Source: Cylicocyclus nassatus (Eukaryota; Nematoda; Chromadorea; Rhabditida; Strongylidae). From it: a stretch of 64,000 bases of DNA. The translations under genes and the position numbers were made by a program. Of this stretch, positions 44,634-57,300 are shown piece by piece (the first letter of the stretch is position 1; every line of letters begins with the position of its first letter). The notes under the pieces were generated by a model. That model had not been told where the DNA came from, made no database searches, and saw only the letters and a list, made by a program, of their open reading frames with translations. The DNA lies in contig CATQJL010000223.1 in the NCBI GenBank assembly GCA_958299035.1, positions 14,975,742-15,039,741 of the forward strand. Direction: 5' to 3'.

Positions 44634-46086
44634 CAATACCGCTCACATTTTTTTGAAAAAAAGACGCGAATGTTGCATCATGTATGAATATCACCATCGC
44701 GTGGCCATATCTCGCTTCAGAGCGGACGAATTCTGCATCTAAAGCCACCAGTCGGATCAGCTCGGCGCGGGGCATCTTCTGATATATAGAAGTGTCCAAG
44801 TAGGAGGTCATATTCCATGAAAGGTTTCAGATGTATCTTGCCCAGCGGGTGCAATGAATAAGCACACTGAGTGACCTACCGTAAACAAAAATCTGAACCG
44901 ATTCGTGGAATCTGAACCAGGGCCCGGCAGGAGGTGGCATTTCAGAATTTTGAGAACGATATCCCCTTTGAAGCCAAAATTTCTTACGACTTCCCCTTTG
45001 ACCCTATTTTTGACCCCCGTAAGTCCCTGACAAACAGATATACACAAATATTAAGATGGGCGGCCTCAGCGCTTACTATAGTAGTACTACCTGGCTTTCC
45101 TGGTCCAGCCCGGGTCATCAAGGTTTCAGCTCAATGGGTTCATCCGCAAAGGAATCTATAAAAAACATAGGGTCAAGATTTGCACAAACTTTGACGTTTA
45201 TATATCTAAGATACTACTCATTTACTAGTCAGCTGCGAAACTTTACAATTTACAATAACCGATTGCGATTGGAGCGCGCTTTCCGAGGCTGATCATAACG
45301 CTGTGAACCCCATTTAGGGCTGTATCGAAGCGGTGCCTTGGTGGTTTTGGAAGCGGATTTGAACATAAAGTAATACTCTCGACCTAGTTCACATTTATGT
45401 AAAGAAATCCGGGAAATTATGTGAAGGGAAGCAGGGAGCCACCCCAGGTGGCTCCCAGGTGGCGCTGGAGCCACCTAATTTCGAAAAACACTTACCATTT
45501 TTTAAATTCACATAAGTTTCTCATAATTCTTCATACTTTTTTTGTGCTCATGGTCCTCCAACTACACAGCAAATTTGGTGCCATATCGTTAATTGTGCAT
45601 TGAAAACGAGCCTATTTTGTTATTTTCCTCTTACAAGAATTGCGATTTGATTTCCCGCCTGCGTTCAGGCTAGCGATCGGAGCACAGAATCTTCACATTG
45701 CTGGAATCTAAGTTCATAGGACAGTTGCATCAACAAGGAATGATGAATAAAGAATGGTATGTGCATTGTTTATCGGTAAGCAAAGGGGAAGTTGTATTTT
45801 GGGCTCCGCCGCGGACCCCAAAATACGACTTCCCCTTTGCTTTTTCGGGCCAAAAACGATATCCAGCTTGTGAAAGCGCCACCCCCGCCGGGCCCTGATC
45901 TGAACTCCTACTGTGTCCAAATGGACACTTCTATATATCAAAAGATGTGCCGCGCCGAGCTGAGTCGAATGATGGCTTTACATGCAGAATTCGTCCACTC
46001 TGAAGGCGAGATATGGCCACGCGACGGTGATGTTCATACATGATGCGACATTTGCGTCTGTTTTCCAAAAAATGTGAACGGTATTG
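44634..46086. mobile_element. Tc1/mariner-like fold-back element
   Basis: Inverted ends CAATACCGCTCACATTTTTT and AAAAAATGTGAACGGTATTG, flanked by TA on both sides (44632-44633 and 46087-46088). The spacer paralogue at about 32439 is the empty site. The arms are inverted over about 250 bp (GAATTCTGCATCTAAAGCCA versus TGGCTTTACATGCAGAATTC). The interior contains repeats CCCCTTTG and CGACTTCCCCTTTG and another small hairpin element at 45415-45519. No protein. Confidence 0.75.
45415..45519. mobile_element. Hairpin element with ATTATGTGAA/TTCACATAAG ends
   Basis: Short inverted ends (AATTATGTGAAG and TTCACATAAGTTT) enclose a strong hairpin made of GGAGCCACC / GGTGGCTCC blocks in the order forward, reverse, reverse, forward. 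A second element with the same ends and the same block architecture, but a different hairpin sequence, lies at 53634-53740. Confidence 0.5.
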
Positions 46087-46088
46087 TA

Positions 46089-47049
46089 TATGTCATCTCA
46101 CATCGTTTGCTTTAGATTTCTGTAGCTTTTTCTTACTTTTCACATTGAATCTACTAGTCGGATATGTTGCAAACATGTTTTAATTTAACTCAGCACTGAT
46201 AATTAGCTCAAGTAATCAGGTACAAAACGCTTTTTCATGAGCCCAGAGTATCATTTGAACTTTATTAGTAAGCAGGGATAGTTTCCAGCGGTTCACTCCA
46301 AAAAGCAATGCTTTGCACTTCTTGTTGGCTTCACATGGGCAGACAAACAGATCACATAAATTTGCCTTTGTTCACAAAAAACGTTGACGTGTCTTTGACA
46401 GTATGTTTGTTTCGGTGGTTTTACAGCCGACTAAATGGTGATTGTTTCTCTTCATTTGATAAATTTTGTTACGTTAAGGAAGTAACGTCAAAACAAGATA
46501 AATTAATGAATACATCTACCTTTTGAAGTAATTTGTATGCTTCCTTCTTGGCGAGGGAGGGGAATCTGAAGAACACGGTAAAAATCATTTTGCTGCACTG
46601 CTTCTGTACAATATTACAATAATTTTTTGACTTTCACTTTGATGCCGGCAAACTATACAGTTGTAGTCAATTTCCAGTAGAAGGTACACTAATTAACCTT
46701 TTGATTCAACAGGATTAGCGGCTGGAAGGCGGGGCTTTGTGAACTAATTGACCTCTTGCCCGCGACGCAGTCTGCGTCTCTCTCGCGCGCGTGCTCTCTG
46801 ATCATTTTCAACCTTAACCACGTCACGGAGCCCCGCCTTCCAATCGCCAATCCATTTAAATCAAAAGGTACCTTTATCATTCAGGCCAGAAAACCAGCAG
46901 AATTTTGTTCACCATGTGTTCCAGTACTTCTTGCAATTTTTGGTTTCCATTCTGTCAAAATAACATTCTACGTGACTCGTGCCTGGCTGAGCATTTGTTT
47001 TGAACATTATTGCATTTAATTATTTATTACAAGAGAACCACTAAGGTTT
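46089..47049. other. Downstream flank of lectin gene B; contains one MITE
   Basis: Similar to 32450-33157. No gene recognised besides the MITE at 46697-46868. The polyadenylation signal of gene B (AATAAA at 47023-47028, minus strand) lies 22 bases after its stop. Confidence 0.5.
46697..46868. mobile_element. GC-rich MITE (family M), copy 1
   Basis: Inverted ends CCTTTTGATTCAA and TTAAATCAAAAGG, followed inward by GCGGCTGGAAGGCGGGGCTT and its complement. The centre holds a GCAGTCTGCGTC motif. Three more copies are at 48550-48714, 50928-51101 and 56013-56176. No coding capacity. Confidence 0.75.
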
Positions 47050-50000
47050 CTAATCTCTTGTAGCACAGTAGTTGTCGGCACTGCACGGTACACTCTGGCA
47101 TACGTAGTTCTGATCATCACTGCAATCGTCGTTAAACCAACCATAACTGGAAGAAATCGGATTTGAAACAAAATGCAAGATTGGCAATGTTTGATATACC
47201 TGAACCCGGAATACTGGTACGTGTAGACGCAATCACCAGCATTGATATTAGGATATCCAGGTGCCCACATTTGGAAGTCAGAGTTTTGCTAAGACTCAGT
47301 AATTTTAGAAAAATTGGTTGAAAAATTGCTATGAAGTCTTACGAGGCATGTTCCATCAGCCCATTGATAGTACCCATCCACGTTCTTCAAACCAATCCAA
47401 AACTTGGTTTTTGATGGAAACACTGGAAAGAGCGTTCAAATGGCAGAATTTACTAATTTGTTAGAAATATGGCTCAAAAGCGCTTACTTGTGCTTAGGAA
47501 TAGTGACTTATCCCTGCTTTCAACTTTAGCTAGAATAGCATTGTGATGTTGTCGGCAATTCTTGGCAGCTAGAGTCTAAACATTTATTTGGCGCATGAGT
47601 AAATGAAAATGTGAAGGTAATCCCAGGAAAATTCGGGTATCTGAAACTTTTACTCATATGCTAATGAAGAGGCTTTGACTAAGATAAGCAGAAGCTCAAA
47701 GATGCTCTAAAAAAGTCAACTCTTAACTCTCGCCCAGCACCCTGAGAACGATGATTGGTCGTTTAGCATGGAGTACGGTAGTGGGCGATGCTTTAGTTGT
47801 CTTCCACGAAGAATCATATAAATTTCACATACATGATTCATATCTGACCAAAACTTTCAGCCCTACACGTCCGCCCTACCGTAATCGAGAACAATGATTG
47901 GCCTGCTAGGCGGTAGTACGGTAGTAGGAGAAAGCGTAGTTTGAAGCTTCCACGATTGAATCATATAAGTGGCGATTGAGCAACTAAGGCTATTAGTTTT
48001 TGTTTTTCAGGTAATAAGCGAATGTACCCAGTTTTTTCTCTGACACTGCCTATAAAAAAATGTTGAATATGATACCTGGATCGCAGATATCGGAACGGGT
48101 CTATAGCAGCCACCGACGGGTACAACATCACCTTGAGTGTAGGGTAGATAGTTTGTGGGGCAGAAGCAATTGACTAAATGGGAGCAGTGCTAGCGTTACA
48201 AGCAAAGTATTTTACATAAATTTTCTTCATCCTCAATATTTTAGGTCAGAGATTGGTGAGTACATTGGGAAAAACTGGTATTTTCCCAAATTTTATTTAT
48301 TTATTTATTTCATAGTGTCAACCTATGCCAACAATAACACAAATATTATGAATAAGAAACCAAGAACACATGCACAAGTCGAAATCTTGTGAGAATCAAA
48401 ATTATAAACCCGCGATAGTATTATTATTGATTTTTTAGTAAGTAGTAATAGTAATTATGGATCTTTTTCCTTTGAAAAAGGGGATATAAAATTTGTGAAG
48501 GTAATTGTTTTGCATTACCTTAAACTTATACAAGTGGTGCATATAGTGACCTTTGATTCAACTGGAATGTCTGAAAAAGACGCAGACTGCCTCGCTCGCG
48601 CCCGCGACGCAGTCTGCGTCTCTTTCGCGCGCGTGCTCTCTGATAATTCTTTAGCCTTAATTAGGTCAGTCACGAAGCCCCGCCTTCCAGCCGCCAATCC
48701 AGTTGAATCAAAGGGTGCATAGCTAAGTTCTTTGATCCTATATGGCTATAGGCATACGACGATTCCCATTCTGTCAAGATAAATGGATCTAAAGCATCCA
48801 GACAGACTGGGAACTGTGATATACTAAAAAGTCTACCGCGTTGATCTGTAAACGAATCTTTTTATCAGTGAATAACCCTATCAAAAGAACCAACCTTAAT
48901 GCAATGTAAAAACTCGTTTTTTCTGCAGGAGAAATTAACAAAACAGGTAATTCATATATTGATTTATAAGCTTATTGATTCAGTGAATTTATGATTCCGT
49001 TTAGTTTGATCTCTTTTAGTTATTTATTGATTCATGAGTATACTTGCTGTTAATCACTTACGCTAAATTCATAAAAGTTGACACTCACTTCTGCAGAAAG
49101 CTTGTCGTAGTTGTTCGGCTGTGAGATTTCCGTAACGATTTGTGAACGAGTACTCCGGTCCGCTAGAAAGTTTGTCCAACAAAGGCACCGGATTGCCGTG
49201 CTCTTGCAGATATTCTGAACACATTCATATCAGAAAAAATAATCCGCTTTTAAGTCCTTCGCGCTAAGATTACGGTATCTTAGGAGCTCAATTCCTGCCT
49301 TTCCAATGCCAGGCGGTCCAACAGAGAATTTGTACAAAATCTACCCAGATGAATATTTTTTAAGGGTTTTTGCACAGGTCTTTTGGAACTATCTTTACTA
49401 GTGGTACTGTAAAACATAAATTCTGGCTTACAGAACAAGTTCCTTAAGTGTTGTACTCATAAAAACAGTGAACTGTTTTGAAAAAAACCGCCGCTTAGTG
49501 CAATAGCACCATAAATCATACATGGGTTGGACTAATGGTAGAATCTGAGGATAGTGGGCCATAGCCACAATTCGCTAATATTTATTCAAAAAAATACCGT
49601 CTCTGTAAGAACAATACAAATTTTTATGATAATTACATAATTTGAAGTTTACTTAGTTGACTTAGCCTCCCCACCCCCCTCCCCCGGTCCAAAAAATTTC
49701 TCTGACACCTATTCTGTGATACCTTTATCAAGGGAAAATGGCAAGAAAACAGGAAGAGACTTGTTGTTTACATTTCACACTTTCACGATAATTTGAAGCA
49801 AATTAGGGGCAATAAAAATTGTTGCCTGAAAACTACCTTCAGCAGTAATTTCATTATGTCTATTTATTCACAGCTATAATTATGTCCACTTATTTTCACG
49901 ACTAATGACTCATAAACTAGAGCTAATATAGTCTATTTCACATGTAAAGTCCTCCTTTAGAGTTACGCATGCGTGGCGCAAAATGGGCATACTGTACCAT

Positions 50001-52340
50001 AGCAAAAGCATCAGCTAAAGTCTAATACAGGAAAAAATCTCATTTTATTAAGAATCTGTCTTCTTTCTGACGGCAAAATTTGCGCAGATTATGGAAAATC
50101 AAAAACCCTGAAAACTGCCTTTAACAGTATTTTTCTCCTTGTTACCTCACCTACGGTAATGATGAAACCACCGTCCTCAATAAATGTTTTCGCGATTTCT
50201 GTTGGATCGTTGTACTTTCCGCTCCTATAACCAAATTTACACTTCTAGGAAAAGTTCAGAAATCAAAAAAAAAACTACTCATAAGCTGAAGCAACTATAA
50301 CAATAACTTTCTGCACGTTACTTCTATGCGATGACGTTTCAAAACTTTCAGCAGCTAATTTGATGGCGCTGAAAAAGTTAATGTTGACTCATATGCCTAA
50401 ACAACCAAGCTTTTTTTTCCAATCTTGCTAATGAACTCACGCTTCAATATTTGTTCCTCTGTTGCCATCGTAATTGATGTTAAATTTATTAACCATGTCG
50501 TCTGATGATTGAAAAGCGGTCAAATCGTAGTTCTTATTCGCGTTGGCCGAGTATGAGATAAAGCTATAAAAATTCTTTCTTTAAGTAGCTTTTGAGTCAA
50601 ATAAAAAATTCGAAGACAAACTTATTTAAATAAAAATACATTGGCTTTTTGAGAACAGAATTTCTAAGGCTCTACTAATATCTACAACAGCTAAATAATC
50701 GTATGGAACTATAATTGCCATCTATTACTTCGCAATAAAGAAGATGTTTAACGACACCTCTCTTCATTACTGTAGGGTTACGGTAGGAACATTTTTTTTT
50801 CGATATTGACTCAATCGTTTTTTTTTCGAAGTACCCTTTAATTAATGATATCATTGCAGTCTGTGAATGCCTTTGCTCAAAACGCCAATTCCTCCCTCTG
50901 AATCTAACTTTGATTTTGTTAAGCTACCCTTTGATTCAATTGAATTGGCGGCTGGAAGGAGGGACTTTGTGACCTAATTAAGGCTGGGTAATGATCAACG
51001 AGCACACGCGCGGGAAAGACGCAGATTGCGTAGCGGGCGCGAGCGACATTAACTAGGTCACAGAGTCCCGCCTTCCAGTCGCCAAGCCAGTTGAATCAAA
51101 GCCAGTTGAACACCTACCCAACACGAGTTTGTTGGCCATTTCCTTGTCCAATGTTCAACTTATAAAGCACAGATTGAGCGAAGGCTGTGGCCTGAAGTGA
51201 AAAATTGCAGTAAAAATTTCAAGAAGTGACTTCAGCCCACCTCATCGAATCCATTGCTAGTCATAGCTTGTGATGAATCCATTAGGAAGTACACATCTAA
51301 CCAGATATTTTTATCAGTGCATGAACATTGATCCAAGGTTGGTGTTTCCAAAATCGAGCCGGAATGGGCAACAGGTTGTTGTTTAGGTTCACTTTCAGCT
51401 TGTAGTTTAGGTTGGCCCGTATAAGAATAGGGAACATTATAGCCCCTAGTCCAATCATACTCCCAACAATCGGTAGTATCGGTGGAATATTGTGAGGTTG
51501 TACTTGGGCTCCCCCACTTACAGGGAATATAGCCCTTAGAGTCAGTCCATATCTGACAATCGGTAGTGGTCTTGAATTGTGTACTCCTGCTTGGCGATGT
51601 CGACGCTGTTCTTGTCGTCCATGTCGTTTGCGTCGTAGATGTCGAGGGTATGCAGTTCGAAACATCCAAATTATTTTTTCCTTTCACGCCTAGCTTCAAT
51701 ATATCATTGCCGGGTTTCCTTATATTACTTTCGCAGCATGCTAGTCCAAAAAGGCCTGAAACGAAGATTATCTCAATATGATATTAAAGTATTCTGGACT
51801 AAAATTCATTGAAATTCATAGTTTTTCCCAAAATTCAATAAAATACTTTGCTTTGGTATGCACAGACATTTTTTTAAAAAATCTTGCACTTTCCAATGTA
51901 TTTGAAGCAAAGAATACTATTTCTGCGCCGCAATGATAAAAATAAAGAAGAGTACCAAAAAAAATGTTTTTTTTAAATTTCGCTCAATGAAATTAATAAA
52001 AATTTACTGAATTCGTATTTTAGTTGCGCGTTGGCTTTATGGCATGCTTTTCTATCTGTGAGAATTTCGGCTGAGCGGACCTGATCGGCGTCCTTACGAG
52101 TAATTGCAATTTATGAAATTTTTTAAAATTAATTTTTCTGCCTCTAAGTCGAAAAAATCTCTGAATGATAAGGTACACTTTTTGATATTTGTTATAAAAT
52201 GAAATGCTCAGGAAAAAATTACTCAAAAATTCCTAAAAAGAGTTTTTTATCGGTGCAAGATATGTACCTACCTTAACTACCTTAGAATTTCAGTAAAACT
52301 CACCTATAAAAAACAGGACTGTACTGAAAACGGCCCTCAT
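47050..52340 (-). CDS. Secreted VWA plus C-type-lectin protein, gene B (496 aa)
   Basis: Twelve exons join in phase: 52304-52340, 51241-51755, 51118-51191, 50441-50563, 50279-50368, 50151-50224, 49089-49214, 48076-48173, 47488-47575, 47343-47422, 47200-47288 and 47050-47146 (1491 nt including TAG). Order: signal peptide (MRAVFSTVLFFIGLFGLACC); Ser/Thr-rich linker with two DC-(W/x)-GY-(x)VP repeats; VWA domain from LDVYFLMDSSQAM through FISYSANANKNYDLTAFQ and VIVIVASAYE to LRQAFC; then a C-type lectin domain from NCFCPTNYLPY to the end, with FWIGLKNVDGYY, WADGT, YPNINAGDCVY and WFNDDC. VWA-CTLD secreted proteins are a nematode speciality, often intestinal and infection-responsive. The calcium-site motif is YPN rather than EPN, and the WND position reads FND, so classical mannose binding is doubtful. 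The second linker repeat has Tyr where gene A has Cys. Confidence 0.88.
48550..48714. mobile_element. MITE family M, copy 2 (intron of gene B)
   Basis: CCTTTGATTCAAC at the left and GTTGAATCAAAGG at the right; a central inverted pair GACGCAGACTGC / GCAGTCTGCGTC. TGCATA occurs just outside both ends, suggesting a target duplication. It lies in the intron between exons 8 and 7 at the same place as the copy at 56013-56176 in gene A, so it predates that gene duplication. Confidence 0.75.
50928..51101. mobile_element. MITE family M, copy 3 (intron of gene B)
   Basis: CCTTTGATTCAATTGAATTG at the left and a GTTGAATCAAAG end at the right, with the inner GGCTGGAAGG / CCTTCCAG pair. It lies in intron 3 immediately next to exon 3's donor. 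Gene A lacks it there and has other insertions in that intron. Confidence 0.7.
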
Positions 52341-52728
52341 GGGTGAAGAGCCCTAAGAATGATTAGAGCTGCTTAAATAGGAACGATCAACGACTTCACA
52401 CTTGTCGGAGATAAGCTTTCTAGCGAATAATCAGGAAGTGTACACAGCGTTCGGCATTTGAGCATCGAAATTCAACATGGATGTTTTTTTTAGTAAAAAG
52501 AAGGGCAAATTTGATTCCATGAAATCCAATTACAATAAGTCATGAAATCAGTAGTAAATTAACTGAAGGCTTACAAAAATCGATTATTTTTTTGCCCTCA
52601 AATCCATTATCTTCTACTCGAATCTTCTCAAAGCTATTGAGCATACTGCTACAAAAATAAAAATAAATTATACAGTCCAATGGACTATTTTTCTCATACT
52701 TTTATCCACGTGGATCCAAGCAGATGCA

Positions 52729-52756
52729 TCTTATATATAAAGCTGAATGTCTGTTA

Positions 52757-52794
<38 letters not shown>

Positions 52795-53041
52795 ATGTCT
52801 GTACGTATGTTCCGAATAGAAAATTCCATTTCTGAACCGATCCGGACCAAACTTGGCACACATACACTTCGGGCCCCGGCGGGTGTCATAAGCTACTCTT
52901 CTTCATCGATCGATATCGCTTTTATCGATTTTTCAAAAAGTTCGCGCTACGGGGCTGGGAGTTGGCACAGGGGGGTAAGTGAGCATGCTGATTACGAATA
53001 TATTATCGACAGGGCCGGGCGGAGCCGGGTCTGCCAACTAG
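52729..53041 (+). mobile_element. Non-autonomous Helitron-like element (well preserved)
   Basis: A complete 313-bp copy: TCTTATATATAAAGCTGAAT, a TCTG simple repeat, TTCCATTTCTGAACCGATC, ATACACTTCGGGCCCCGGCG, ATCGATCGATATCG, GGGAGTTGGCACAGG, then the hairpin GCCGGGCGGAGCCGGG and the end CTAG. Flanked by A (52728) and T (53042). It serves as the reference copy in this window. Confidence 0.8.
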
Positions 53042-53633
53042 TCAACATATAAAAAATACATTTGACGTACTGTTGAAGTCACGCTGCGGCGCTTCGCGAA
53101 AAATTTGCGCCGATGGCACCTCCTGACCGCTCCCCGGGGAATAGCAGTACAGTAATATTGCTGGCAGCCTATGTTATCTACCCCACAGCCAGTGAACAAT
53201 GGTCTGGGCTGGACCGGGAAAGTCATCTAGCAGTAAATACAAGTTTACCTATTAAGGTAATTCGTAGGCTAATTGTAGTTCTTTAAAGGAAGGGGAGGGG
53301 GAAACCAAGGCCCGGCACGAGTCGGTTTCTAGGGTTTCTGAAAACGAAGTCTCCCCTGACTTTCGGAAGTTTTACGAGTCCCTCTTTGAACTATTTGCTT
53401 AGGAGAAGATGAAAACAAGAAAGATTTACTAATTTGAAAGAAAAGACGTAAGATAAGAGTGAAAATCAAAATTGGAGCTGAATACTACGCAAGGCTTTGA
53501 CGTTAGAGCGCGATATTTAACAAAGCGAGAAGAAAGGAAGGCAAAAAACAAAGGAAAGGTAGTGATATAAGAATGTCTTTATGCTCAGGGATAGATTTTT
53601 GACCGGGGAATCCGTCCATGCTGAAAAGATCCG

Positions 53634-53740
53634 GAACTTATGTGAAGTGACGAAAATATATGCTCCAGACGATCTCAGATCGTCTGGTGGCCGTCTGGAG
53701 ACGATCTAATTTAGGAAAAGGTATTACTTCACATAAGTTT
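53634..53740. mobile_element. Hairpin element with ACTTATGTGAA/TTCACATAAGTTT ends
   Basis: Same short ends and the same forward/reverse/reverse/forward hairpin layout as 45415-45519, but the hairpin block is CCAGACGATCT / AGATCGTCTGG. Both end in CTAATTT(A/C)GxAAAA-like sequence after the last block. Confidence 0.5.
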
Positions 53741-54373
53741 TCAAATCTTCTTACATAATAATTTCGCAAATGATTTTCTATACATACAGTTCAATTTTGG
53801 TGTCATATGCTTCTGTGTGCGCTGTAAACAAGCAATTTGTTCATTTTAGCCCTGCTTTTAAATCGCGCGCACTTTTCGCTATGCACGATAGAGCATGTCA
53901 GTCGTGTGATAACCTGTCCGAAAAGCTTGTGTTCGACTAAATGGCGCTTATTCTTGGTGCTCGCTTCCCACTCGTCAGAAACGAAATCTCCTTTGCTGTT
54001 TGCTTCAAAGACAAAGTCCAGCCTGCTTCCAGACGACTGTGCCGGGTCCTCAGGGAAACCGAAAACTACGGTAAAACCATTTCACTGCATTGCATCTGTA
54101 CACTTGCAATATCATAAACAATTTGACTTTCATTTTGATGCTGGTAAGCTACACAATTATAACCAATTTCCAGTGAAAAATACACTGCTGATTACCTTTA
54201 CTATTCAGGCCAGAAACCAGCAGAATTCTGTTCACATGTTCTGTTCCAGCACTTCTTGCAATTTTCGGTTTCATTTTGTCTAAATAACATTCTACGTATT
54301 TCGTTCCTGGCTGAGCATTTGTTTTATACATCATTGCATCTAATTATTTATTACGAGAGAATCACTAAGATTT

Positions 54374-57300
54374 CTAATCTCTAGTAGCGCAGTAGTTGTC
54401 GGCGCTGCACGGTACACTCTGGCATACGTAGTTCTGATCATCACTGCAATCGTCGTTAAACCATCCGGAACTGAAAAAAATGACCATTTGGTTTAAGTAA
54501 ATACGACCAGAGTAGGCGCATTTTAGAAAATCTACCTAAATCCGGAATACTGGTACGTATAGACGCAATCACCGGCATTAATATTCGGATATCCAGGTGC
54601 CCACATTTGGAAGTCAGAGTTTTGCTAAAGCTCATTACTTTCCAAAAAAAATTGGTTGACTTGGTATAAAGTCTTACGAGGCATGTTCCATCAGCCCATT
54701 GATAGTACCCATCTACGTTCTTCAAACCAATCCAGAACTTTGTTTTTGATGGAAACACTGGAATAAGCGTCCAAATGGCACAATTCATTATTTTGTTGAA
54801 AGTATGGCGCAAAAGCGCTTACTTGTACTCAGGAATGTTGACTTATCCCTGCTTTCAACTTTAGCAAGAATAGCATTATGATGTTGTCGGCAATTCTTGG
54901 CAGCTAGAGCCTAAACATTTATTTGGCACATGAAAAAAATGAAAATAAAAATGTGAAGGTATTCCCGGGAAAATTTGGGTGTCTGGAACTTTTACTTGTA
55001 TGCTGATAAAGATTTCTATAAAAGAAATTCAACCCTAAACTCCGATGATTGATTTCTTTAGCATGGAGTACGGTAATGGGCGACGCTTTAGAGTTGAAGC
55101 TCTTCCACAAAGAATCATATAATAGTTACCTAAGCGAAACTTTCAACCCTACACGTCCGCCCTACCGTAATCGAGAACAATGATGGGCCTGCTAGGCGGG
55201 AGTACGGTAGTGGGCGAAAGTGTAGGTTTGAACTCCCACGATTAAATCCTGTAACTGCCGATTGAGCAACTGTGTAATCAAGGCAATAGGTTTTTTATAG
55301 GTAATGAGCGAATGTACCCAATTTCTTCTGAACTGCCTGTAAAAAATGATGAATATGATACCTGAATAGCAGATATTGGAACGGGTCTATAGCAGCCACC
55401 GACAGGTACAACATCACCTTGAGTGTAGGGCAGATAGTTTGTGGGGCAGAAGCAGTTGACTAAATAAGAGCAATTTTAGCGTCAGAAGCAAAGTGTTTTT
55501 TTATCTCTTTTCTTCATCTTCAATATTTTGAGTCAGGGGTTAATGAGTTACATCGGAAAAACTCGTTTGGTGTTTTCCCAAATTATAGATATTTTCCATT
55601 TGATTGTTTACCCAACGGCACACCCAGAATGTATCACAATAAATAAATAATTGAATTTGAAGGATGGGATATACAATTTGTTTAGATGAATGTTTTGCAT
55701 TATCTTAACCCATTGACGACTACGCCTAATTTTGCGTGGCGGCGCTGTGAGACGACGCCATTTTACACAACAGTTGCGGTGTGGGAAGGTTTTGTGGTTA
55801 TTTACAAAATGCCAGATTGTTTCCTAAACAACTGCAGACATTTTTTTGAACGACGGAGCCTACAGATCCCGAAAGTGCAGAAATTAGAAAAAATATCATC
55901 CTGTGGAAAAAATACTGGACCTACAAATAATATGAGTTTTTCAGAGGTGTCGGCCACCGGTGGTCCACATCATCGTCACTGGGTTGAACTTATACGAGGG
56001 TGCACACAGTAACCTTTGATTCAACTAGAATGGCGGCCGGAAGGCGGGGCTCTGTGACTCAATCAACAACGCCTGCGACGCAGTCTGCGTCTCTTTCGCG
56101 CGCGCTCTCTGATCATTCTCTAGCCTTATTTAGATCACTAAGCCCCGCCTTCCAGCCGCCAATCCAGTTATAGGGGTACACAGCTAAATTCTTTGATCCT
56201 ATTTGGCTATAGGCATACGATAATTCCCACTCTATCTAGATAAACTACAGCATCCAGAGAGATTGGGAACTGCAATATACTGAAAAATTTGCCACTTTAA
56301 TATGTAGAATTTTTTTATCAGTGAATATTCCTATCAAAAGACCAACCTTAATGCAATGTAAAAAAATAGTTTTCCTGCAGGAGAAATCAACAAAAAAGGC
56401 AATTTTTACATTGATTTATAGGCTTATTGATTTGTTGATTCTTGGTTATTCCGTTTAGCTTGATCTCATTTATTTATTTGTTTACTTATGAGTTCGCAAC
56501 GAGGTGCTTCAAAAAAATCTCAATTACTTACTCTTAACTACTTATGCTAAATTTATAAAAAGTTGACACTTACTTCTGCAGAAAGCTTGTCGTAGTTGCT
56601 CGGCTGTGAGATTTCCGTAACGATTTGTGAACGAGTATTCGGGTCCGCTAGAGAGTTTGTCCAATAAAGGCACCGGATTACCGTGCTCTTGTAGATATTC
56701 TAAACACATTCATATCAGTGAAAATAATCCGCATTAAAGACCTTCGCGCTAGGATTACGGTATCTTAGGAGCCCAATTCCTGTCTTTTCAATGCCAGGCG
56801 GTCCAACAGAGAATTTGTACAAAATTTACCCAAACGAATAGTTTTTCAAGGGTTTTTACACAGAGTTGTTTGAATATATACAATAAATATACAATATATT
56901 CAATATTCCGTTAATATCATTCAATAGGAAGGTTACTGTATTAAAAAAATAACAGAAAACTTGCCCAACAATTATCCTTTGGAATTTACTAGTCAGTTTA
57001 CAAATAAAGTCTCGTAGTGTTGCAGTTACATGAGTTTGTTATATTTAGTTTGAAAAGTCATTAAAAATAACTTCTGGATTTTTCAAAAACTGAATTAACT
57101 TCGTGAAAAAAATTTTGAGCTCAATACTTCGTGATTGTGGGTCTGCAATAAAAAAACATCTCGAAACTTTTTCGAATAGGCATGCAGGCTTAGCTTTAGC
57201 CATGCCCTTTCTTGAATGGAAAAAATTTGTCGTCTCTCTACCCCCCCCCCCCTCCTCTCCCTCTCTTCAACTCTGCTCGAAAAAATTACTCTGACAGCTA

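Larger units (their letters stand above)
52341..54373. other. Interval between the two lectin genes, repeats only
   Basis: Holds the Helitron at 52729-53041, a possible second Helitron-type 3' end at about 53203-53230 (GGCTGGACCGGGAAAGTCAT followed by CTAG), a hairpin element at 53634-53740, and the AATAAA of gene A (54347-54352, minus strand). No gene recognised; the promoter of gene B should lie in its left part, but no element could be singled out. Confidence 0.4.

Noticed and set aside
52747..53052. 101-codon plus-strand frame starting MSVSLSVCLSVC
   Set aside because: Simple TCTG repeat translation within the reference Helitron copy.
53203..53230. Second Helitron end after the 52729-53041 element
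   Set aside because: GGACCGGGAAAGTCATCTAG resembles the family's 3' terminus, but no matching 5' end was found, so it was not called as a separate element.
55686..56012. 108-codon plus-strand frame
   Set aside because: Covers a piggyBac-like MITE absent from the same intron of gene B; no domain.
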